Shown here piece by piece: positions 1 to 10,396 of a stretch of 64,000 bases of DNA (position 1 is its first letter; every line of letters begins with the position of its first letter). Source of the DNA: Paralithodes platypus (Eukaryota > Arthropoda > Malacostraca > Decapoda > Lithodidae); NCBI GenBank assembly GCA_032716605.1, contig JAVRFV010002373.1:628052-692051 (forward strand), written 5' to 3'. Under the pieces are notes generated by a model. It was not told where the DNA came from. It was given only the letters and a program-made list of their open reading frames with translations, and ran no database searches. A program made the position numbers and the translations under genes.

Positions 1-34
1 GTACTCTATATTAAATCGCTTGGGGTCCAGTGGG

Positions 35-345
35 TTAAGGGGGGATGGTTGGTTTTTCTGGCCCCCCTTCACCCTCATGTTTAGCCCCATTAGTTTGAGA
101 TTTTAAGACATTTATTCCATTAGTTTGGCGATTTTGAGACCTTTCACCCCATTTCTTTGTCAATATTAGGACCTTTCGTGCCATATAGGTGTCGAGTTCT
201 TCTGGCAAGCGATAGCGAGCCTGTAATATTTGTTTACCGAAAAATTTACAAATTTATCACGAAGGGGGTGTGTAGGGGGTTTCTTTTAAGCTTGATGGAG
301 GTCTAGAGCGAGGAAACTAAACAAATATAAATAAATAAATAAATA
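35..345 (+). repeat. Arm of TTAA-type foldback repeat
   Basis: The stretch starts at a TTAA and is clearly the same sequence family as the arms at 60608-60950 and, inverted, 61640-61983. Shared blocks include the phrases 'gcgatagcgagcctgtaat', 'ccgaaaaatttacaaattt' and 'aagcttgatgga'. Only one arm lies in the window, so this copy is either solo or its partner is upstream. No coding capacity was seen. Confidence 0.7.
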
Positions 346-422
346 GACCAAAAAGTAAACCCTACCCCCATAAACTAACCCTTTCTTTGGTTACCAAGCT
401 GCATTTCTCCATCTTTCTTTTC

Positions 423-905
423 CAGCATCATATTATCCTTGTCATAATATACAGTAGGCTGAATCACTTTCCATTACTTTATCAATCATTTCAGCATCAT
501 TATCCTTGTTCATATACAGTAGGCTGAATCACTTTCCATCAATCATTACAATATTTGTTCATAATACAGTAGGCTGAATCACTTTCCATTACTTCTTATC
601 AATCATTTTCCAGCATCATATTATCCTTGTTCATAATATACAGTAGGCTGAATCACTTTCCATTACTTCTTATCAATCATTTTCCAGCATCATATTATCC
701 TTGTTCATAATATACAGTAGGCTGAATCACTTTCCATTACTTCTTATCAATCATTTTCCAGCATCATATTATCCTTGTTCATAATATACAGTAGGCTGAA
801 TCACTTTCCATTACTTCTTATCAATCATTTTCCAGCATCATATTATCTTTGTTCATAATATACAGTAGGCTGAATCACTTTCCATTACTTCTTATCAATC
901 ATTTT
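423..905. repeat. 74-bp tandem repeat array
   Basis: A unit beginning cagcatcatattatcc and ending tcttatcaatcattttc repeats with starts at 611, 685, 759 and 833, exactly 74 bp apart. The first units (about 423-610) are shortened and degenerate, so roughly six to seven units are present. The later units are nearly identical, which suggests recent homogenisation or expansion. No gene is seen here or between 906 and 1190. Confidence 0.9.
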
Positions 906-1190
906 TTTCTTCTGGTAAACACACGAACAGCTTTTGGCAGAACAGCGTTATCTTATCTGAAATAAAAAATAAAATAAAAAAAATAAAAATATATAAGGTT
1001 GTTATAGAGGAGTTGAAATATATTGCACGAATCCAGAATCTAAGTGGAGTAGTTAGATCCTAATTTTGTATTACCTATGATAATACTCAATATATTCGTG
1101 AAATTCAGGTAAAAAGTGCAATAATAAATACATTTTAACAAAGCTGACAAAGAAGAAGTTTTGCACACCAATACTCGTAGCCACAATATA

Positions 1191-1471
1191 CAGGGTGTTC
1201 CAGAAATATGTGCCGAAAATCAGGGGATGTATTCCTGACACATAATTAAATGTAAATCACTAAATGACCATATAAGCAAATATCAATAGTTGTCGAGTTA
1301 CAGCACCTAACAGATCTGCTTGAATGTGTTTTACTCCGGGAATTGCTTGTAAATGAAACATTTACCAAGGACAACGTGATTTATTAACAAAATAAAACAG
1401 TATTTCCAGTATGACAATAAAATTACAGTAAATGTTCAAAATTCCTTGTAAATGAAACAAGGGTGATAACA

Positions 1472-1509
<38 letters not shown>

Positions 1510-1860
1510 CTCTCTCTCTCCAGTATCTGATACTGTACACACGAACGTATCATTACGATTCTTATTACTAACTTAGGTACAGGTTATCACATACTGTACA
1601 TTCTACAGATTTCGGCACATTCCTGACAAACATGTCATCTTTGCTGTGTGCTGTATTACTTTACGGTCGTTAAGTAATTTCGCATCTGTCTCAGACATTT
1701 TGTACAATCCCTGGATTTAAACACATTCCTGGCAGACCTCGGAGGTGCTGTAACTCGAAAACTATTGAGAATTGCCAATATGGTCATTTCGTAATTTACA
1801 TTCAATTATGTGTCAGGAATACATCCCCGGATTTTCGGCACATATTTCTGGAACACCCTG
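1191..1860. mobile_element. 670-bp TIR DNA element (MITE-like)
   Basis: The sequence begins CAGGGTGTTCCAGAAATAT and ends with its inverse. The first ~120 bp (1191-1310) and the last ~120 bp (1741-1860) are long imperfect inverted repeats, each also containing the phrases 'atgtgtcaggaataca' and 'gctgtaactcga' in inverse order. TATA flanks both ends, compatible with a TA or TATA target duplication. The interior has no transposase ORF and carries a (CTAT)n microsatellite. Superfamily is not determinable from ends alone; Tc1/mariner-like is possible because of the TA. Confidence 0.8.
1472..1520. repeat. (CTAT)n(CT)n microsatellite
   Basis: About nine CTAT units are followed by (CT)n, inside the loop of the TIR element at 1191-1860. 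Confidence 0.95.
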
Positions 1861-1944
1861 TATAGTACACAGATATGTTGATATAAATAAAACACAAAAT
1901 CAAATAAACTACTGACAGTAAATGTAACTAGAGATACAAGTTGC

Positions 1945-2531
1945 TTAAAATGGATGGGAACACTTGGCATCTATAGGGACTATTTCCATTGCCAGGCACA
2001 AGAGCCTCCCTCTTCTTGGATGGTGGTTAACTGTGATCCCTGCATTTGGTATTCTGCCCTCTAGGATCTTCCACACATATGACTATACAGTATACTGTAG
2101 CACTCCCTCCTCCTCTGCAGGGAGTACAGTTTTAGCTGGGTTAGTCTTTCCCAATAATTGAGGTGCTGTACTCCCTGGATTTTGTTGGTGAATGATCTTT
2201 GAGGGGCTTCTAGGGCAGCTATTTCCTGTATTTTGTGTGGAGACCATAGCTGGCATACTCCAGTCTTGGGAGCATAAGAGACTTCAACAGAGTCTTCATA
2301 CAGAGCTCTTCCTGTGTGGTGAAGATTCTTAGTATCCACCCACTCATGTTTCTGGCTGCTTCGACTGTTTTGGTGACATGGTGGGTGAAGGTTGCGTTGC
2401 TACTCATTTGGACTCCCAGATCTTTAATGTGGTCTTCGGCTATAATTGGCTGGTCGTTGTAGTCTAAGTAGGTGCTTGATTGTTTCAGGGCTTCATTTGC
2501 TCCGTACCGTAGTAGTTCAAATTTATCCCCG
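1945..2531 (-). pseudogene. LINE-A reverse transcriptase, C-terminal part (segment 1)
   Basis: The minus-strand frames (2061-2339, 2219-2407 and flanks) match the thumb/C-terminal part of the LINE-C protein at 17286-19748. Shared blocks are KFELLRYG, MSSNATFTHH versus MSSDATFSQH, LPRLEY, LWSP, FNYWERL/LNYWERL and LYSLQRRRE. Several frameshifts make it non-functional. The ORF is broken at 2532 by a TTAA element and resumes at 3162-3187 (residues W-A-T-T-N-N-M) and again at 4690. It belongs to the same CR1/Jockey-like family group as LINE-C but is a more divergent member. Confidence 0.85.
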
Positions 2532-2837
2532 TTAACCCGGGAACTGCGGGGAGACTCTTAAGAGTTCCCCCGGCGGACTGCGGGGAGACTCTTAAGAGTC
2601 AGAAAAAAAAAAATCAACTTTTGACAAAAAAAAAACAAAAAAAAAAAAATATATTTTTGTATTTTTGTATTTTTTTTTGGCCCCTGGGCCATGCAAAATC
2701 TCAGTCCTCTACCTCCCCTCCTCTCCTTCAGTTATCACCTATTTTCCCTGTTATTCCCTTATTCTGAGGTATATTTTCGTGCTAACATTAGAAATCCGGT
2801 TGCAGGGTGTGGTCATCACTGATAGCAAGCGAATGCA

Positions 2838-2868
<31 letters not shown>

Positions 2869-3161
2869 CGATCGACTGTGTCTCAGTGGCCTTGGGGGAA
2901 ATTGGCGGGAAAGCAGCTTGCCTCACCCATACATTATACAACTCGCGGGCTATATCTCCGATTTTGACCATCCAAACGCTGTTTTCACTCGTTTTATTGT
3001 TGTTTCAGGTTAATATCTTTATAATCAACCCATAATAGGCGCATATGGATAAGTATTAATGCTATTAATGGTACAATGAATATTTTAGTGACGGAAACCC
3101 CTCAAATACATGCGCACAGGGAGAGGTGTCTAATTACCCCCATGCGCACTTCAGAGGTTAA
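2532..3161 (+). mobile_element. TTAA MITE, family A copy 1
   Basis: A 630-bp block bounded by TTAA (2532-2535 and 3158-3161) sits exactly in the LINE-A reading frame, and one TTAA is duplicated. The left end reads CCCGGGAACTGCGGGGAG; the right end, inverted, reads CCTCTGAAGTGCGCATGGGG, so the TIRs are imperfect. Inside are a repeated AGACTCTTAAGAGT palindrome, an A-rich tract and a (GA)n run at about 2840-2866. A second copy is at 26401-27020 (opposite strand) and a partial third at 56495-56893. There is no transposase; TTAA targeting suggests piggyBac-type mobilisation in trans. Confidence 0.85.
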
Positions 3162-3673
3162 TGATCATATTATTTGTTGTTGCCCAGTTAACCCGTACTG
3201 TACCGTAGGATACATTAATAAAAGTCCCAGGCCATGTGGCAAAAATGACAAGAGAGGCCACCTTTTCACTTCAAGAGATGAGGCAAGAGTGGATCTATCA
3301 CCTTATGTGGGTTTTTTTTACAAGACTTGCCTTGTACAGGCAGTTACAAGACAAATACAGTCAGGTCGCCCAATACGCGATTCCACAATGCGCGAAAACC
3401 CTAATACACGAGTTACCCCTCGAAAATAACATTAATTAATTAAACATTAATTATGCGAGGTGGTACCACAATACACGAATCGAGAGCTAAGAAGGGGCCA
3501 TATCCGCTATTCCCACTTGATACGCGAGCACGGTCTACGTTTCGCGAGGCCCAGGCGTGGCTCCGAAAAGAGAAGAAGAAGAAGACGGCAAGACGGGCAT
3601 ACGCCTGTCTTCCCTCCCTCCCACAGCCGTGCGGAGTGACCAAACGTTTGTAGTGCCTGCCACTTTTTTCGCC

Positions 3674-3878
3674 ATGCCACGCCAATATAAGAAGATAACA
3701 CACAAAATGAAGGTGGAAGTGTTGGATCGCAAGAAAAAAGGAGAAGGAAACTGTGCAATAGGCCGTGCTATGGGCTTGTCAGAGTAAACTGTTCGTACGA
3801 TTTGGTCAGGGAGGGAGAAGTTGGAGAAAATCGTGAAGTCCTACGGTCCTAGTCCTAGCCTATCTACTACTAATTTTA
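3674..3878 (+). pseudogene. Tigger transposase fragment (CENP-B N-terminal HTH)
   Basis: From the ATG at 3674 the frame reads MPRQYKKITHKMKVEVLD, continues through a 'GEGNCAIGRAMGLSE' block and, after one in-frame TAA (3785-3787), continues TVRTIWSGREKLEKIV to 3878. This is the DNA-binding start of Tigger/pogo transposases: a K/R-rich start, 'K.EVL.R...GE....IA...G.S.STVRTI'. The second HTH and the catalytic DDE region are missing because of the insertion and deletion, so the fragment cannot be an active enzyme. Confidence 0.8.
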
Positions 3879-4362
3879 ACCCATAACTGTCGGGGCGCAA
3901 CATAAGTCGAGTATAATAAATCTGGACTATCTGGCGGCGCTCGACATAGGTCGTGTGGCAATTTCAGCACGTAATGTTGCTGAGAGAGAGAGACAAGTGG
4001 TGGCAGGAGAGTAGCGAGCGTATGACTGCTCCAGACCACCGCGGCGAACCTACTGACACGAATCCCAACTCCTCCCTCCCTCTCTCACTCGCTATATACG
4101 GAATTGTATGGGGAAAGTGCCGAATTACATGCTTTTTGCACTCGCGTTGCACGGTTGTTGCAAGAAAACTAGCCATCATAAAAGGATCGTTATGGTGTCA
4201 TTGGAAAGCTCTGTTTATGCCCTTTCAGGGATAGATACTTGTTTTACGCTCTGGGTCTTATTTAGGCATGAAAATGATCACGTAAACAGCCCTATTTTGG
4301 CTAAAAACACCCCGCTGGTGGCTACATATTATATACCGCCTAGGCCGCTCGTAAGGTGTTAA
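3876..4362. mobile_element. TTAA-bounded insertion inside Tigger
   Basis: This 487-bp block begins TTAACCCATAACTGTCGGGG (TTAA 3876-3879) and ends GTAAGGTGTTAA (TTAA 4359-4362). It interrupts the Tigger coding fragment just after TTNF. The TIRs are weak, so its identity rests on the TTAA pair and the TTAACCC start shared with the other elements. It contains no recognisable gene. Confidence 0.55.
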
Positions 4363-4689
4363 GGTAAGGTTTCATATTTTTATTCATTGTTGTTCTTATA
4401 TATAAGATATAGACTGTACTGTAGAGCCAAAAATGTCGAAAATAGGGAAAACAAATAAAAAATAGGCCATAATTGAGAGATGTCACCCAATCTAATTATT
4501 CCCATTTAAAGTTAGTTCCACAATACGCGAATTCGCAATACGCGATGCCTCCTGTCACCCCTATTCTCGCGAATTGGGGGTCCTGACTGTACTGTACATT
4601 ACTGACAGCTATAACCGTCGCTGGGACTGGGGAGTTAATTAACTACTGACGGCTATAGCCGTCGCTGGGATTGTACGGGTTATGGTTAA

Positions 4690-4935
4690 GTACTGTACTT
4701 TATCAAGGTTCTCTTGAATTTTGTTGGAGTCTTCAATTTGTATGATTTGTTTCTTTATCCTGGTGTCGTCTGCAAATGAGGATGCTTCGGAGTGCTCCAG
4801 GTTCGTGTCTATGTCGTTTATGTGTATTGTATTATGAAGAGAAGTGGGCCAAGTACTGAACCCTGCGGAACTCCACTCAATACCTGGCTAGGGTCAGACA
4901 ACTCTCCTTGGACTGACACTTGCTGGGTCCTCTAT
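4690..4935 (-). pseudogene. LINE-A reverse transcriptase, catalytic part (segment 3)
   Basis: Minus-strand translation, with a frameshift, gives the RT block SGVPQGSVLGPLL followed by a region matching FADDTR and I-K-K, then L-D-K running into the TTAA at 4689. It continues directly into segment 1 once the insertions at 2532-3161 and 3188-4689 are set aside. The 5' side (higher coordinates) stops at about 4935, where LINE-B sequence begins. Confidence 0.8.
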
Positions 4936-5138
4936 CGTTCTTGATCCCACTATAGCACTTGGTAGCCTATTCCACATGTCTACAACTGTTACCAAACCAA
5001 TATTTGCTTAAATCTTTCCTGAAACGAAATGTATACAATTTGAAACCGTTTGTTATAGTTCTCTCGCTATCACTGAGCTTCAGTACATCTTTCATATCCC
5101 TTTATTAATCCCACTTACCCACTTGAACACCTCCATCA
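4936..5138 (-). pseudogene. LINE-B RT, C-terminal end (segment 2)
   Basis: The minus-strand translation contains EVFKWVSGINKG, SERTITNGFKLYTFRFRK and a degenerate 'W-N-R-L-P' region. This is the conserved C-terminal tail of a common invertebrate LINE RT. Its upstream part lies 7.8 kb away at 12969-13190. The two halves join at a duplicated CTCCATCA, so the intervening 7.8 kb is an insertion. Confidence 0.8.
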
Positions 5139-5470
5139 GGATTACTGACTATTCCGCCCTCAGACCATTCCAACTAGAAGATCCCGCCCGCTTAGCTAGG
5201 TCCTTCCCGCCCGAATGTTGTGGGCGGGAAGAGCCAAACTATCATCCTTCCTTGGCTGATTCCGCCTTCTAAGATTAGACCGTCCTGCCCGACCTAGCTA
5301 AGCGGGCGGGATCTTCTAGTCGGAATAGTCAGTAATCCATTAGCATATTTCCCATTTTTATAGAAATCAGTTATTTTGCAAATAGAGTAGCGAAATATGG
5401 AGTGATCATGAAAACGTGACATTACCCCTTGAGGTTTAGGCTATGTCGCCTTTTTATTAATTCCGGCTGT

Positions 5471-5500
5471 CATTAGACGATCTCATACAGCTTAGGAAGG
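5471..5500 (+). repeat. Recurrent MITE core motif
   Basis: Contains CATTAGACGATCTCATACAG followed by CTTAGGAAGG, an occurrence of a motif that recurs in many small elements of this window (see the separate finding). It lies just outside the piggyBac left end, within the 8-9 bp TSD element. Confidence 0.6.
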
Positions 5501-5735
5501 ATCTGACGTGATAGTTGAAATGCTTAACCCTTCCTACCCGGGCTGCCTTAGGTAAGGACAGCGCGGCTGAAGGGCCGCTACCCGGTATACCTTACCTAAG
5601 GCATTTGCTTGAAAGCGTGCTTTAAATTTCGCGCGGGCAAATTTTACTTTGCGGGGGCGATCGTAGCGCCACCAAGCCTCAACTACCACGCTTATCAGTT
5701 CCTACGTTTCCGCCATTGCGAGCTACAGCAAAAAA

Positions 5736-7316
5736 ATGAATTCGGACGCGTCCGATACTGTGCAATCTCCCGCGCGTCCCAGTGCTACCCCGCTTGCAAC
5801 ATCTACGCCTCTGCCAACCGAGAAGAAAAAGAAACTAAGGAAAGTGAAACGTTTGCTAAGTGATAGTGCAATACAACGTGAACTTTTCAACCAGGATTTG
5901 AGCAGTGGTGAAAGCTCTGTGGACAAAAACCTCTATATTCAGAGTAGAAGTGGGAGCGAAATTGACGATTTTGTGGGATTTGGTGCTGATGACAATGTTG
6001 ATTTATTTGAGGGGGGTGATAGTAGTGATGATCCTGATGTGGAAGTGGTGGAGGAAGGTGCTATTGAAGTACCAAGTGTGCTAGAGCCAACCCCTTCGCC
6101 TAGTTTCGTAGGTCAGGGTAGGCCTAGGCCTAGCCCTACGCCAGGACCTTCCCCTTTGCCTGCCCGCACGCCCTTGAAAGTGGGTAAATACTTCTATAAA
6201 CAGTCTTTAGTGAAAAGTGCAGCCAAGAAAGCACGCAGGGAGGCAGAAAAAGTGAGGGAAGGCGTAGATAGTGAGAGTGACGCCGAACCAGGCCTAGCAA
6301 CCACCCGCATTCCTTTGTCCCGACGCCTTGACCCGGGACGCCGGGAGGGCCACCCACAGCCCTCGGCTTCATCTGTCCCTCAGGATGACCAAAGGGCCTC
6401 TACAAGTGCGCCATTGGCCTCCCACAGTGTGTCACCACAGGCCCCGCATTGTAGGTCCTTATTTCCTGCGGAAAAGTCCACGGCTAGCCGCAAAAGGAGC
6501 CCAACTCCCGAGGCCGAGGCTCCCATTGCTCAACCTCCCGCAGCCCCACGCCGCCGACGCCCGGTCTATTCTTCACCAGAATTGTCTCCTGAAGAGGATG
6601 CTGATGACCCCAGCATTGCCCCAGATGACCTGACGTCGCCTGAGGAAGAGGAAAACGAAGAGGAAGAGGAAGAGGAAGAGGGAGTCCCGACAAGAAGAGT
6701 CAAAGGACCTCGAGGTCGTGGACGTGGTCAGCCTGCCAACGCCGCTGCCCCTGGGCCTGGGCCTGGGCGTGGGCATGGGCGTGCAGGGCGTCCGCCTGGG
6801 CATCCGCGTGGCCAAGGGCGTGTGCCTGCTGCAGCTCCACGTCCTCGTCCTCGAGCTGCTGAAATGTTTGTGTGGTCAGATGGGGCGGATTTTGTGCCAG
6901 ATTTTCCTGCCTTTGACGAGGTACAACAGGGTTCTGGGGTGTCACCAGCATATCCCTGTGGCCCAAATGCCACCCTCAGTGAACTTTTCTGTGGCTTCTA
7001 CGACAATGAAGTCATGGAATACCTTGTCAAAGAGACAAATAACCACCAGGCTATCTGTTCAAACTTTCTTGGTAGGAAGACCAGTGCCAAGATGGTGGCA
7101 TGGAGACAGGGTGCCAAAACAGAAATTATCCAGTTCTGGATCATATTTCTAAGCTTACAAGGATCAACTTTGCGCGGCGTCTGCGGGGGGCGCAGCCCCC
7201 CGCTCCATAACAGGGGGTCCGGGGGGCGTAGCCCCCCGGCCGCCGGAGAAATTTTGAGATGTGAAGGTAAATATATGCACAATACATGCTCAAAATTTAT
7301 TAAAAGGAATGAATAA
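5736..7316 (+). CDS. piggyBac transposase, N-terminal block
   Basis: The ATG at 5736 opens a 526-codon frame. Residues 1-120 are acidic with S/D/E clusters, 120-300 are P/S/R-rich, about 300-312 is a poly-glutamate run, and 315-375 is R/G/P-rich. The part from about 395 to 475 (PAYPCGPNATLSELFCGFYD, VMEYLVKETN and AWRQGAKTEIIQFW) resembles the start of the piggyBac DDE domain, where similar 'ELF..F.....EL.V.ETN' and 'W....T..EI..FW' blocks occur. After about 7165 the frame reads into a GC hairpin and a non-homologous tail. Disordered acidic N-termini are usual for this family. The last homologous part overlaps in content with the start of the C-terminal block at 10397, so the two may not be simple consecutive exons. 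Confidence 0.7.
   Translation: MNSDASDTVQSPARPSATPLATSTPLPTEKKKKLRKVKRLLSDSAIQRELFNQDLSSGESSVDKNLYIQSRSGSEIDDFVGFGADDNVDLFEGGDSSDDPDVEVVEEGAIEVPSVLEPTPSPSFVGQGRPRPSPTPGPSPLPARTPLKVGKYFYKQSLVKSAAKKARREAEKVREGVDSESDAEPGLATTRIPLSRRLDPGRREGHPQPSASSVPQDDQRASTSAPLASHSVSPQAPHCRSLFPAEKSTASRKRSPTPEAEAPIAQPPAAPRRRRPVYSSPELSPEEDADDPSIAPDDLTSPEEEENEEEEEEEEGVPTRRVKGPRGRGRGQPANAAAPGPGPGRGHGRAGRPPGHPRGQGRVPAAAPRPRPRAAEMFVWSDGADFVPDFPAFDEVQQGSGVSPAYPCGPNATLSELFCGFYDNEVMEYLVKETNNHQAICSNFLGRKTSAKMVAWRQGAKTEIIQFWIIFLSLQGSTLRGVCGGRSPPLHNRGSGGRSPPAAGEILRCEGKYMHNTCSKFIKRNE
7174..7245. repeat. GC-rich double hairpin
   Basis: Two inverted motifs, GGGGGGCGCAGCCCCCC and GGGGGGCGTAGCCCCCC, lie about 35 bp apart. Each could fold into a 7-bp GC stem. 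They sit exactly where the transposase homology of the N-terminal block stops, so they may mark an insertion boundary or an intron-like junction. Confidence 0.8.
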
Positions 7317-10300
7317 TATTGTAAGTAAAAGGGATGTTATGTATGTTTACTGGTGTTTAATCAGGATACTAGGGGAGCTGGCTGCCTGTACTTCAGTCTC
7401 AAAGAGATGCACTTCAGGTCCACTAATATAGGCATTGAAAACAGGTTTTTAAATTATTTTTAGCAGTCCCTGTTTTAGTTTTGTAACTTTTGTCCAATAA
7501 AGATTTCATGTATATTTGTTGTTGCATTCCAAGAACTATTACATACTTAATTTATATCCTTTCATATGATACATGAGTTACTATAGAGTACTGGTTAAAA
7601 TACATACCGGTACAAAGTTTCAAGAATAAACTTTGATTAGAACATTTGTTTGTCTATTATTTTCCCTGGGCCGAGTAAAAAATACCTGGGTAGGCTATTC
7701 CCATCTCGGGTTAAGTACAATCAGTAGGAACGTAGAAACTTACTTTAATTTTCACAACTTTAAAAGACTCAAGATTCTGCGAGGCTAATTCCGAAAATAT
7801 TCAATCAAGTCTCCGTTACCCCCATGAAGTCAGGTTATAGTAATGACAAGACATACCAATAATATATGTTAGTTAGCGGGTGTGTGGACTGTGGGGATAG
7901 TGGCAGCCCCCACTTTGGACACTAAGACTAAGTAAAGTTAGGTTAGGGTAAGGTAATGCAAATTATCTACTCATAACATGATAAACAATTGAACAATAAA
8001 CTACTGTACTATATTCCTTGAAGAAATAAAAACAAACAATTGTACATAAGGCTGCGGAAAGATTCTTTAGTGATACCCAAGTCATGGCCGGGATTCCGGG
8101 AAATCTATAAATGCACTGTAGGCGGTAGGCCTAGCTGCTGGCTGTACACTTATTAAATTGTACCGGTAATCTGGCTAAAAAGTTACCGGTATACAAAATG
8201 AGAACATAGAGGCAGGGTGCAGATCCCACTTTGGACACTAAGTTTGGACTTTGGTTAGGGTAAGTTATTGCAAATCTTCCACTCATAATATAAACTACAA
8301 TAAAATAAGATACCAGTAGATAAGATACTACTGTAGCCTATTCTGCCTATAGCCTATACCTGAAAACAAAAACAAACGGTAAGACTGCGAAAGTATTCTT
8401 CAGTGACAGGTCTACCCCTATAGGCCTAATCCCACGGCATGACGGCAAACTGTTATTGTCATAGGCTATAGCCTAGCCAGGGTGTCGAATGACGCTGTTT
8501 TTTTTGAGTGATACAACTTTCTGTATAATGATAAAAAAAAAATAATCCTAGCCTAGGCCTAGCCTACGTATTTTTATATTATTATTTTAAAAGTTAGACA
8601 TCTAAAATAGGCCTAGGCTTAGGCCTACTGTGTTCCAAAACTCAAGAGTAGCCTAGGCTAGGTTAGCCTAGCCTAGCCTTAGCTACAAAAAAAACAAAAA
8701 ACAAAACAGGAATGTTGGTCTAGGCTAAGTTTAATATACACTTCCCAGGTCATTTTAACAGTTCTATTGCTTCTATATATCATATAATACATCATAGAGT
8801 AAGTTTTTAATAACTAGAAAAAAAGGTCATCTTCTAAATAATTACCATAATTGAGGACCTTCGCCATTCCCGGGTTAAGAGTGGGCTCTGAGTCTTAGCC
8901 TACCAGAATCAGATTCCCAGCTGCCTAGCTAACCTTATTTTTTACTGTCTTTAACCTCAAATCTTCCTTGATCTTCATTAGCCTATCAATACATTATACA
9001 TAGCCCCACTAGTGGGGGCAGTCCTAAGATTGTTGGATAATGGGTTATCCTAAGCCTAATATGCCTAGCCTCAGCCTAGGCTACTCATTTCTGCTTCAAA
9101 TCATCATTATCATCATAGGCCTAGGCTAATACAAGTAGGCCTAGGCTTATCTGACAAAATAATATGCTTGGCTACTTACAAAATCACTGTTTGGTGCTTG
9201 CTAGAAGTCAGGTTTATCCAAAGTATCACCTTGAACTTATACCTTATATAATGAGTTCCCCAAGATTAATATGCACAATTTTAGAATGTTTAGGGCACTC
9301 GCACTTCACATGAAGTCAATGTTATATTCCAGCCCCTTAATTCACTCTATTTTTCCACAAATATATCGGTAAATAACAGCTAACACATTTCCAAGTGTTC
9401 CACAGTTGATTGGCGGCAAGCTAATTTGACGTCATCATTGGATTATTCTCGGAAACACCACAATGGAAAACAGTGCTGATATTCGTTCGTTGTTTTCCAT
9501 TAATCCAACCACATATATACCCCTGAAAACCAATAATTCATCATAAAATCGTACTAATTTATAGCTTACCTTATGCCTCAAGGTCTTGCGCTCTTTGTCA
9601 AACACATAAAATTTATATTCATTCACTATTTTTAAGAAATTAGAGACCCCATAAAATTAGCACATACGAAACAATATCTGTATTTTGAAGGAGTTTAATT
9701 AAGAGGAACTCTGATCAGAAAATTAACATTCAAACTTAAATTAATATTTTACATTATTCATTTCAGTGAAATTTAGTCAATATATTAAACACATGGAGTA
9801 GTTTAGTTAATATATACATAGTTTTAGATAAATACCTATTATTATCCTTTAATCTACATATTATGAGCATTCGAGTGCCAATAAAATTACGGTAGTTGTG
9901 TTCGTCTTGACTCAGCCTTCGGCGCAATATAACATCGGAGTGTAGGGGTACATTGGTTGTTTGTTTGTTTGTTTGTTTTAGCGGACTCTCCCATCCAGGA
10001 GTTCGTTCTATGAACGATGGCTGTTTCCTTATTGTAATATATATTTGTTATATTGGTGCTAAAGTCAGTCACCTCATCCGAACCGAACAAGTTGTGTTTT
10101 CACAGTGTAAACAAATCGCTCTCATGACTCGAGCTCTGGATTTATCCGTCTATATTTACATTAGTAGCTGCATTTGGACTTCAATACAGGTGATATATAA
10201 TAGTTCTAAGATCATAGCCAATGTAGAGTACAGTGTAGAGCAGAGCAACTATCGTTTGATGAGTGTAATGTAGAAATAGAATGGCAGGTTTAGCGGGGCT

Positions 10301-10390
10301 CCCGGCCGCCCCGGGACAGTCACAGGCTCTTAGCCTATTTCAGTATCAATATTTGTTCAATGTTAGGTTCGGGATCACGAAGAAAATGGG
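7317..10390. other. Non-coding interior of the piggyBac element
   Basis: No supported gene. A possible polyadenylation signal AATAAA lies near 7496. A direct duplication with related segments at about 7905-8060 and 8225-8420 shares 'ccactttggacactaag', 'ggttagggtaag' and 'aaaaacaaac'. Positions 8480-9180 are saturated with CCTAGG and TAGGCCTA motifs. A (GTTT)n run occupies 9955-9978. A pyrimidine-rich stretch ending CAG (about 10325-10342) could be a splice acceptor, but no matching donor with reading-frame support was found. Confidence 0.6.
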
Positions 10391-10396
10391 CGAATT

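Larger units (their letters stand above)
3358..4589 (+). mobile_element. Tigger/pogo-like DNA transposon, deleted
   Basis: The ends are CAGTCAGG... and ...CCTGACTG with flanking TA dinucleotides (3356-3357, 4590-4591), as expected for the TA-targeting pogo/Tigger group. The subterminal motif 'caatacgcgat' recurs near both ends. The left part encodes a CENP-B-type N-terminal helix-turn-helix on the plus strand. The DDE domain is absent. A further TTAA-bounded element (3876-4362) sits inside it. Confidence 0.8.
3188..4689. mobile_element. TTAA element B (host of a Tigger insertion)
   Basis: The LINE-A reading frame is left at a TTAA (3188-3191) and re-entered at another TTAA (4686-4689). Removing the segment and one TTAA restores the LINE frame, which shows a real TTAA insertion. 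The ends read TTAACCCGTACTGTACC and, inverted, TTAACCATAACCCGTACAAT, sharing AACCCGTAC. Most of its length is the Tigger element at 3358-4589. The remaining flanks contain the phrase 'gctatagccgtcgctggga' twice near the right end. Confidence 0.75.

Noticed and set aside
423..905. Regular repeats as a possible CRISPR array
   Set aside because: The 74-bp units are contiguous with no unique spacers, and the context is eukaryotic.
5736..6900. Acidic, proline- and RGRG-rich ORF that looks like a viral regulatory or nuclear host protein
   Set aside because: It is in frame with piggyBac-like residues downstream and lies just inside matching TIRs, so a disordered transposase N-terminus is the simpler reading.
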